Assembly: GCF_041734735.1 (NCBI RefSeq)
Contig: NC_134878.1
Coordinates: 182,501 to 246,500 of the forward strand
Source: Babylonia areolata
Lineage: Eukaryota > Mollusca > Gastropoda > Neogastropoda > Buccinidae
DNA length: 64,000 nt
Reading direction: 5' to 3'
In this document: positions 56,597 through 64,000 of the stretch, one piece after another
Numbering within the stretch: position 1 is the first letter of the stretch
How the letters are laid out: every line of letters starts with the position of its first letter
The notes under the pieces: generated by a model
Seen by the model: only the letters and a program-made list of their open reading frames with translations
The model's database searches: none
Told to the model about the DNA's origin: nothing
Made by a program: the position numbers and the translations under genes

Positions 56597-56979
56597 CCCT
56601 GGAAATGAAAATGCATACTGAATTAACCATGTAAGCAAAATGTGAGTCCGATATCTGCATGTTTGCTGCAGGTAAGTGCATATGAATGTGAGCACAAGTG
56701 TGGTGAGCACAAAATTATGAAAATTCTGGAAGTGCTGCTGTTTCAGCATCAAATTCACATGCAATGGAACCCAAATAATACCAATATAGAGATAACACAA
56801 TGACCTGCTTTGAGCAAGCAAATTTTGCACTCAAAGCCAACATGCTTCTGTTTCTCAGCACAAACACTTCTCTTGTCCTTTGAAACTAACAAAGCAGACT
56901 CACTGTTGTTCACACTTTGAAATGAGGTGCAGCAAACAGGACAGACCGGCAGAAGCATGACTGAACAGTGTCAACGTAC
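56597..56979. other. Intron of the PTCHD-like gene, nothing else seen
   Basis: Unique AT-rich sequence. The donor GTACGT of the upstream exon lies at 56974-56979 on the minus strand. Confidence 0.6.
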
Positions 56980-57101
56980 CCTGAAGAAGACGACAAATCC
57001 ATAACTGGCACTCTTGGCCAGCAGAACAAAGGCCAGAAAGGTGCTGAAGCCTCCATTGAACACTGCAGGGCCCATGTTACGCAGTGTGGCCACTGTTCTT
57101 T
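56980..57101 (-). CDS. PTCHD3-like: PTCHD-like RND protein, internal exon
   Basis: 122 bp: two bases completing a Glu codon, then 40 codons reading RTVATLRNMGPAVFNGGFST and FLAFVLLAKSASYGFVVFFR. The MGxAVxNGGxSTFLAxxLLA motif is highly conserved in PTCHD/Patched-related proteins and corresponds to the segment around transmembrane helix 11. The acceptor is TTGTGTGTGCAG and the donor AGG/GTACGT. Phase 2 at the start matches the phase-1 end of the 59105 exon (G + AA = Glu), and phase 0 at the end matches the last exon. The preceding intron begins only about 12 bp from a 1.1-kb minisatellite. Confidence 0.93.
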
Positions 57102-57113
57102 CTGCACACACAA

Positions 57114-58208
57114 GTAAAATGATGATGAGCACTGTAAACTCCCTGTAAATGATGATGATGAGCACTGTAAACTCCCTGTAAATGATGATGATGAGTACTG
57201 TAAACTTGTAAATGATGATGAGTACTGTAAACTCCTTGTAAATGATGATGAGCACTGTAAACTCCTTGTAAATGATGATGATGAGTACTGTAAACTCCTT
57301 GTAAATGATGAGTACTGTAAACTCCCTGTAAATGATGATGAGCACTGTAAACTCCCTGTAAATGATGATCAGCACTGTAAACTCCTTGTAAATGATGATG
57401 ATGAGTACTGTAAACTCCCTGTAAATGATGATGACCACTGTAAACTCCCTGTAAATGATGATGATGAGTACTGTAAACTCCTTGTAAATGATGATGATGA
57501 GTACTGTAAACTCCCTGTAAATGATGATGATGAGTACTGTAAAATCCTTGTAAATGATGATGAGCACTGTAAACTCCTTGTAAATGATGATGAGTACTGC
57601 ATACTGTAAACTCCTTGTGAATGATGATGAGTACTGTAAACTCCTTTTGAATAATGATGAGTACTGTAAACTCCTTTTGAATGATGATTAGTACTGTATA
57701 CTGTAAACTCCTTGTGAATGATGATGAGTACTGTAAACTCCATGTAAATGATGATGAGTACTGTAAACTCCCTGTAAATGATGATGAGTACTGTAAACTC
57801 CTTTTGAATGATGATTAGTACTGTAAACTCCTTTTGAATAATGATGAGTACTGTAAACTCCTTTTGAATGATGATTAGTACTGTAAACTCCTTGTAAAAG
57901 ATGATGAGTACTGTAAACTCCCTGTAAATGATGATGAGCACTGTAAACACCCTGTAAATGATGATGATGAGTACTGTAAACTTCCTGTGAATGATGATGA
58001 TGAGTACTGTAAACTCCTCGTGAATGATGATGATGAGCACTGTAAACTTCCTGTAAATGATGATGAGTACTATAAACTCCCTGTAAATGATGATGAGTAC
58101 TGTAAACTCCTTGTAAATGATGATGAGCACTGTAAACTCCCTGTAAATGATGATGAGTACTATAAACTCCTCGTAAATGATGATGAGTACTGTACACTCC
58201 TTGTAAAT
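57114..58208. repeat. 30-33-bp minisatellite, intronic
   Basis: About 36 copies of AATGATGATGAGTACTGTAA plus ACTCCTTGTA, with an optional extra GATs, TAC/CAC variants and TTGAA/GTGAA blocks. The array starts immediately beside the acceptor of the 56980 exon. The open frames it makes on both strands (YREFTVLIII; NDDEYCKLLV) are artefacts. Confidence 0.95.
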
Positions 58209-58724
58209 ACCTGGTATCTTGTAAGCACCCCCTGCCCCTAATTTTGTGTTAAAAACTGTGCATAGGGTAAAATGTCTTATAGACACAACAACAAAAAAAG
58301 AAGAAAATTATAATAAACTAACGATGATTCAATTTGTTATTTGTAACTGTGTTGCTTTATAAAGCAGTGCAGATTTAGATCCAGAGATACAAATTAGAAT
58401 GCCTGCATGAGATTGTGTGTCACTGAAAAATCAAGTGAAAGCAAGATGTTAGTGCATCACACGATGTCTTGTTTCAGTAGCCAGTGCTTTGTTCTCACTG
58501 CCAGCCCAGCCAGTGCTGTTCAGTGGAACCAAGTCAGGGAATGGGCTCCCACAAAGCGTAAAGTACCCAGTAAATGCCCGCCTCTAACTTCTGGGTACAA
58601 GTTGTGCAAAGTGGGGAGGGGCCTGGGGGGTATTTACAAGGTAGTTTACAGCTTGTATTAACTGATGACTCCTTTCAACACTGCAGGATGAGTATCAACA
58701 GGGTGGCTACCGTTTCTTTGGTAC
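58209..58724. other. Intron of the PTCHD-like gene, nothing else seen
   Basis: Unique sequence; short frames only. Confidence 0.55.
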
Positions 58725-59084
58725 ACAACGAAAGGCACACAAACACACTCATACAGACATGTAACATTTTACATGACTATTTTTGTTTATCTATCCCATG
58801 ATGGAGGCAGCCATACTCCATTTTCAGGGGTATGCATGCTGGGTATGTTCTTGTTTCCATAACCAACTGAACACTGGCATGAATTACAGGATATTTACAT
58901 ATTTGGTATTCTGTACCCATATGCACACGGAAGGGGTTCAGACACTAGCATGTCTGCACATACATCGACATTGGAGATCAGAAAAATCTCCACCCTTTAC
59001 CCACCAGGCGCCACTACCAAGATTCAAACCAGGGACCCTCTGATTGATAGTAAACACTTTAACCACTCCCCTACTGTGCCCAAT
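58725..59084 (-). mobile_element. tRNA-derived SINE, family B, near full length
   Basis: On the minus strand the head reads GTAGGGGAGTGGTTAAAGTG (A box) and GGTTTGAATCTTGGTAG (B box). The body follows: GGTGGGTAAAGGGTGGAGAT, TTTTTCTGATCTCCAATG, GTGCAGACATGCTAGTGTCT, GAACCCCTTCCGTGTGCATA, then the ATGGCTGCCTCCATCATGGG segment shared with 21344-21480. I recall this SINE body as abundant in littorinid snails. It sits about 20 bases inside the intron that follows the 59105-59249 exon. Confidence 0.85.
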
Positions 59085-59104
59085 CCATACAGGTAGCATC
59101 TGAC

Positions 59105-59249
59105 CTGTCCTGGGTCCTGAGATGGTCATGAAGGTGTGTCCAATGTGAGCGGAGTAGTCCACAGCCAGCCCCACGGTCAGCGTCAACAGAATGCTGCTGG
59201 CTGTGTCCACACTGGTGCCACTGAACTGCAGCACCCCCGCCACGTCCAC
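59105..59249 (-). CDS. PTCHD3-like: PTCHD-like RND protein, internal exon with GxxxD motif
   Basis: 145 bp encoding VDVAGVLQFSGTSVDTASSI, LLTLTVGLAVDYSAHIGHTF and MTISGPRT plus one base of a Glu codon. VGLAVDYSAHI contains the GxxxD motif of transmembrane helix 10, which is conserved in Patched, Dispatched, NPC1 and bacterial RND pumps and is needed for ion-coupled transport. The acceptor is TTGTGACCAG before GTGGACGTG (phase 0) and the donor is ACAG/GTCAGA (phase 1). Earlier exons (the first sterol-sensing half and the extracellular loops) were not found between 59250 and 64000 and presumably lie to the right of the window. Confidence 0.93.
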
Positions 59250-59290
59250 CTGGTCACAACACACTGAATATGTTAAATACTGGGGTTTGT

Positions 59291-59505
59291 TGCATTTATA
59301 TATTTAATGCCCTGAAGATACGACAGGAATTCTGTGACAACAATGATGAAAGTTAGAATTAATTTACTATGCACGAGAAGCACTTTTGTTTTACAGGTTA
59401 AGTTAGTACGTATTTTACATTTTGTTGTCGTTGAGTGATCACCATATTGTGTACTTTTGACCTCTTTCTAGGGGCCGGAGGCCTGGAGATTAAAGTTTTG
59501 TTCTT
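59291..59505. mobile_element. Probable retroelement 3' fragment inside a repeat array
   Basis: 215 bp of unrelated sequence interrupt the 64-bp array and are flanked on both sides by the unit segment GTTAAATACTGGGGTTTGT. It contains CTAGGGGCCGGAGGCCTGGA followed by GATTAAAGTTTTGTTC, resembling a LINE 3' untranslated end read on the plus strand. The family is not recognised. Confidence 0.4.
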
Positions 59506-59955
59506 GTTAAATACTGGGGTTTGTAGACACTGCCGCCACGTCCACCTGGTCACACAACACACTGAATATGTTAAATACTGGGGTTTGTAGATACTGCCAC
59601 CACGTCCACCTGGTCACACAACACACTGAATATGTTAAATACTGGGGTTTGTAGACACTGCCGCCACGTCCACCTGGTCACAACACACTGAATATGTTAA
59701 ATACTGGGGTTTGTAGACACTGCCGCCACGTCCACCTGGTCACACAACACACTGAATATGTTAAATACTGGGGTTTGTAGACACTGCCGCCATGTCCACC
59801 TGGTCACACAACACACTGAATATGTTAAATACTGGGGTTTGTAGATACTGCCGCCACGTCCACCTGGTCACACAACACACTGAATATGTTAAATACTGGG
59901 GTTTTGTAGATACTGCCGCCATGTCCACCTGGTCACACAACACACTGAATATGTA
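59506..59955. repeat. 64-bp minisatellite spanning a 3' splice site
   Basis: Seven copies of ACTGCCGCCACGTCCACCTG plus GTCACACAACACACTGAATA and TGTTAAATACTGGGGTTTGT. On the minus strand each unit contains TGTGTGACCAG followed by GTGGACGTGGCGG, the acceptor and first 13 bases of the 59105-59249 exon. The authentic copy lies at 59236-59290, separated from the array by the 215-bp insertion. Confidence 0.94.
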
Positions 59956-59957
59956 AT

Positions 59958-60281
59958 AGGAAATTTTCTACCTAAAATTATGTTTAAATAACATACTTAC
60001 CGTGACCCACTAGTGCAGACTCCGGCAAGAGTCTGACGTTCCTGCCCTGTGCAAACTACTATCCGCCTATGCGGAGAAAACGAAAGTAGCCAAGGCCGAT
60101 AACCTCCCGGAAGTAGGTAACTCCCCTTTGCCCTCCCGACTAACGCCCTCTTTTCACGGCAAATCACCGCAGCCAGCACAGCGTGCAGGGAGAACAGAAA
60201 GCGGGGAGGAACAGGAGGGTCTTAAATGTGGGTCACGGTAAGTATGTTACTTAAACGTAATTTTAGATAGAAAATTTCCTT
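59958..60281. mobile_element. 324-bp inverted-repeat (MITE-like) element, unknown family
   Basis: The arms at 59958-60010 and 60229-60281 are 53-bp inverted copies with about three differences by eye (AGGAAATTTTCTACCTAAAA and its complement). They enclose about 218 bp of non-coding GC-richer DNA. Each arm contains CACGGTAAGTATGTTA oriented outward, a strong 5' splice-site match. A third, diverged copy of the inner arm edge (CATACTTAACCATGACCCAC) lies just outside at 60291-60310. No clear target duplication was found. Confidence 0.65.
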
Positions 60282-60664
60282 TTAATTACACATACTTAAC
60301 CATGACCCACTAGTGCAGAATGGCACGACAAGGTGGAGGACTCATCTGTTCTATCACCAGTGCACTGCAATGGCCTGTTGTGTGACCGCCACAGAGGCAA
60401 CGCCTCTTGAGCCATTATCCCTAAGCGACAGACATCCTTCAAGTAGAATTCAATGAAGATAGAGTGTACTGTGTCACCTAAGGATATTGGTGCGGGCAAA
60501 TAAGACTGAGGTCCGCAGGGGACCGGATCCATGACAGGCCTCTGGCTGTGTGTGGTGCGCACTATGTCTGGGATGGAGCAGGGCGGAGGCAGGGAGAAAA
60601 GTGGCTCTAGATGTGTTGTACTAGCCATTTACATCAAATCACTATTCTGACATACAATTTCAGT
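60282..60664. other. Unassigned, possibly part of a transposable element
   Basis: It starts with the extra arm-edge copy. A minus-strand frame of about 110 codons (CRLGIMAQEALPLWRSHN) has no recognised domain. Confidence 0.35.
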
Positions 60665-61008
60665 ATGGCCAACAGCAAAGTGAGAGCTGTATTCTCAGTG
60701 GTTTCTTAATTGCAAAGGGAAATCATTTGCAGCTTAGTCTTTCATGGAGGACTATGTCTCTCAGACTAGAAGTCAAATTGCACTGGGACTTAGTGCTGTA
60801 GCCTTGGGCCTAACTAGCCTTTGGGATCCGTCCCAATGGTGAGTCCAAAGGCCCTCTTGATCAAGGGACCGGGGATGCAACTTGGGCAAAACACTCTCTA
60901 CTATAAATTGTATAATCGAATTCCAGCCCGAATAGTTGGGACAGCAGTTGCCTGCTCTGCTGATCTGATGGTCATTGTCGTACACGACTGATTATCATAT
61001 ACTGGTCC
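60665..61008 (+). mobile_element. Dispersed SINE-like repeat C, near full-length copy
   Basis: This is the inverse complement of 4866-5185 along almost its whole length, from GGCCAACAGCAAAGTGAGAG to GTACACGACTGATTATCATA. Divergence between the two looks like 15-20% by eye, so neither is recent. Confidence 0.75.
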
Positions 61009-62106
61009 TAGGAGGACACCAATCAGCATAGGTAAATCAGGAAACAGCTGCTGTGTGCTTGAGGGATGAAGGTGTCCACCATGCAGGTTATGTTGAAATG
61101 TAAGGAAGCCGGAAGGAGTTGACGGGGTCTTGTGGTGCAACAGTGTGTCTAAAAGACATGGTGCTTGCTTCCGAAGTGACAACAAAGTCATCCTCTGACA
61201 GGCCCTTGACTGAAGGCTGGGGCTCCATGATGGGATAGCCTGCCTAGGCTAGAAACCCCTGGAAGTGTCTCACTGGAAAGACAGTGCTTGAGAAGGAATG
61301 CCCATCTGCAACCACAGTGGTCGTGTGTTGAGGCAGAAAGGACCAAGTGCAGAAAGTGCTTTCAAACGCCAATTGTTTGAGACATCGATGCTGGATCTCT
61401 GTTCAAGCAAGGTGATGGGGCAAACTAATGTGCTTGAATGCGGCATCTGCCATGTCGGTATGAGTGGGCAGAAAGGTACGCCCCTGTGGCTAATGAACGG
61501 TTCGTTGTGCTTTGTGAGACGCATCCGTCCTCGTCAATATGCCTTTCTCTGAAGTATAGAGGAAAACAATTATTACCCAGGCCTTCTGCTACTAGTGAGG
61601 AGTGGAAGAGATGGACTTAGGGTGATTGTCTCCTGCCCAGTGGGCAGTTTTTGGGCCCGCTAAAACTTGGAAGGCAAAGATAGACACCCCTTCATGGGAA
61701 GGCTGGCTAGGATGCAGGGCCCGTGTGGAGCTGTTGTCACAACCACAGTGGTGCAAACCAAGGGTTGTTGTAGGCAAGGGGGGGAAGAAGGGATGCCTTA
61801 CAAACTTGGAAGGAATGAAGGGCATGTGTGTCCGGAGTGGCACCTCTAAGCTGGACTGCCTCATCCCTCCTTGTACCAGGTTAGGGCATCTCTAGCCCTG
61901 TGGGTGATTGTTGTAGGCAAATGAGTTGGATTGCCTTGTCCCTCCTTGCACCAAGAGAGGGCATCCTTAGCCCTGTGGGTGGGAAGGGAGTGTGTGTGGG
62001 TCCCTAAGGACCAGCCACTACTGATATGTGAAGGAACATACAATCAGGTGTGAATGAGGCAGTTTTGTCTGTGAGTGCAGTCGTCCTCCGAAAGCAAGGT
62101 AGGGAT
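61009..62106. other. No gene confirmed
   Basis: Unique sequence of even base composition with several 60-90-codon frames on both strands and no recognised domain. A diverged direct repeat (TGCCTCATCCCTCCTTG... and TGCCTTGTCCCTCCTTG...) lies at 61857-61985. It may be decayed transposon DNA. Confidence 0.4.
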
Positions 62107-64000
62107 ATGGAGGGTACTCAATACTGAAGTCTTAAGATACACTTGGAGGAGAACAACTCCCATACAACAAAGCCGTCTTGACTTCTTCTTGATCTCAGAT
62201 AACCTGGTTACTGATGTTAAAGACGCTGATATTTTGTACGGTTATAGAAGTGACCACTCTTTAGTCAAAGTTGACTTAGTATTTAATACAGAACCCAAAA
62301 GAAAACCTTTTTGGAAATTTAACTCATCTTTACTTAGAGACAGTGATTATGTTAAGTTATTGAAAGAAACAATAGAGAAAATAAAGGAACAGTATGCAGT
62401 ATTACCTTACACACGAGAAAATATATGTAATATCCCGAATGATGAAATTAGTTTACTATAAGCAGCCAGCTCTTTTTAGATGTGTTGATAATGGAGATAA
62501 GAGCAAAAACTATAACTTTTGGAATAAGAAAGAAAAAGCAACAAATAGAAAAAGAGGAAATGTTAGAAAAGGAAATACAACGACTCGAAAAGGAAGTTCA
62601 GTCGTATAATATAATTAGAGAATTGCAGGAGAAGACGGAAGAGCTCATACAATTAAGGAAATTGAAAATGGAAGGGATAGCTTTAAGATCTAAAGCAAGA
62701 TGGGCATCTCAGGGTGAAAAAGTAAGTAAATATTTTTGTAATCTTGAAAAACGTCACTTTATCAGCAAACACATGTTAAAGTTATTCACAGATCAAAGTA
62801 ATATACTGGCAGAAACAGATGAAATACTAAAGGCAACAAGACATTATTATGAAGATCTATACAAAGAACCAATGTAAAAGATTTAGATATTAGTGATTAT
62901 GTAAACAACTTACCCAGACTTGATGAGACAGAATCAAAACAACTAGAAGGATTAATTACAAGAAGCCACAGATGCTATCAGACGAATGCAAAATGACAAG
63001 AGTCCAGGTACAGTTGGAATGACTGTAATTTTTTTCTAATTTTTTTGGAAGGACATTAGTGACTTTGTTGTGAGATTACTGAATGAAGGATTTATAAGTG
63101 GAGAAATGTCAACAACACAGAAAGAAGGATTAATTACATGCCTACCAAAAGGGGATAAACCAAGGGAATACTTAAAAAACTGGAGGCCTATATCCTTGTT
63201 AAACGTTATTTATAAGATAGGATCAGCATGCATAGCTAGTAGAATTAAGTCAGTCCAGCCTAAGTTAATAAATGAAGATCAGACAGGTTTCATTCCAGGT
63301 AGATACATTGGTGATAACTTAAGAATACAATATGACATCATGCATTACTTAGAAAAAGAAGACATTTCAGGCTTACTAGTTTCAATAGACTTTGAAAAGG
63401 CATTTGATTCGGTAAACTGGGTATATATGAACAAGGTCTTAAACGCTTTTGGATTTGGAGAAGATATATGTAAATGGGTAAGCACTTTTTATAGAAATAT
63501 AAAGTCATATGTCATAGTAAATGGTAAGGTATCCCAGAGTTTCAGAGTACAAAGGGGGTGCCGCCAGGGAGACCCGATTTCGCCATACCTCTTTGTATTG
63601 TGCTCTGAAATTCTGGCATGCAAGATAAGGGAAGATGAGGGTATTAAAGGCATTAGCATATTGAACACTGAATTTAAAATTAGTCAGTTTGCTGATGACA
63701 CAACATTTACGTTAGAGGGAGATAAAGAATCGTATGAGAAATTATTCGAAACACTTAATAGATTTGAAGAATTTTCAGGTCTGAAGTTAAATTATGACAA
63801 AACGCTAAATGTTTGGTTAGGGTGTATGAGAAATTCGAAAAGGAAATATCTCCCAGAAAAGAATATGAAATGGAACCCCCCCAAATTCAAGATTTTAGGT
63901 ATATGGTTTTTAAACGATCTATCAAAAATAACTGAAGTGAACACAAGGGATAAATTAATAGAAGCAAAAAAATTATTCAAGATTTGGTCAAAACGTATAT
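62107..64000 (+). mobile_element. L1/Tx1-like LINE, 5'-truncated and decayed, runs off the right edge
   Basis: The element begins within the endonuclease: IWRVLNTEVLRYTWRR and then SRLDFFLISDNLV and YRSDHSLVKVDL (to 62461). A linker follows in another frame (62482-62877; RSKARWASQGEKVSKYFCNL), then an RT domain in a third frame from 63040 to the edge. RT motifs are WRPISLLNVIYKIGSACIA, DQTGFIPGRYIGDNLR, SIDFEKAFDSVNW, GCRQGDPISPYLFVL and the catalytic FADDTT near 63690, followed by FKILGIWFLNDLSK. These are typical of L1/Tx1-clade ORF2 proteins. At least three breaks (a stop near 62461, one near 62877 and a TAA at 63037-63039) make it a dead copy, although the RT frame is open for its final 320 codons. 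The 5' half of the endonuclease is missing. Confidence 0.9.

Overview
The window looks like nuclear DNA of a mollusc, most likely a marine caenogastropod snail. The evidence is split metazoan genes with GT-AG introns, families of tRNA-headed SINEs whose conserved bodies I recall from littorinid and cone-snail sequence, several non-LTR retrotransposons, a piggyBac relic, and an extraordinary load of micro- and minisatellites. The species call is from memory and cannot be settled here. No bacterial features, rRNA, canonical tRNA gene, CRISPR array, LTR or virus-like element was seen.

Layout. 1-3.8 kb: a 24-bp array, a 37-bp array and microsatellites, probably intronic to the first gene. 3.83-4.15 kb (minus): the signal-peptide and somatomedin-B exon of a tubulointerstitial-nephritis-antigen-like secreted protein; its later exons must lie left of the window. 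4.2-23.4 kb: no gene; tandem arrays (up to 2.9 kb at 14.2-17.1 kb), a 0.96-kb polypyrimidine tract, SINEs and LINE tails. 23.45-28.56 kb: a 33-35-bp minisatellite split by a 4.0-kb, near-complete APE-type LINE with one 1060-codon open frame. 28.6-42.2 kb: more arrays and an L1-like fragment. 42.26-42.41 kb (minus): a predicted terminal coding exon of unknown family. 43.3-52.0 kb: arrays again. 52.7-53.9 kb (minus): a broken piggyBac transposase that keeps its two ends and lacks its core. 55.0-59.25 kb (minus): the last three recognisable exons of a Patched-domain (PTCHD-like) RND membrane protein, which join in perfect phase. 60-62 kb: an inverted-repeat element and a SINE-like repeat. 62.1-64 kb: a decayed L1/Tx1-like LINE running off the right edge.

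The most interesting pattern is where the minisatellites sit. Two separate PTCHD exons have upstream arrays whose repeat unit contains the intron-exon junction itself, so the 3' splice site and first exon bases are copied about seven times each. The terminal exon at 42.26 kb merges at its stop codon into a 33-bp array. Other arrays (36.2-37.6, 46.1-48.7, 51.4-52.0 kb) carry splice-site-like motifs in every unit. In addition, a 324-bp inverted-repeat element at 60 kb has a strong splice donor motif facing outward in each arm. Whether these repeated sites are used or silent is testable with RNA data.
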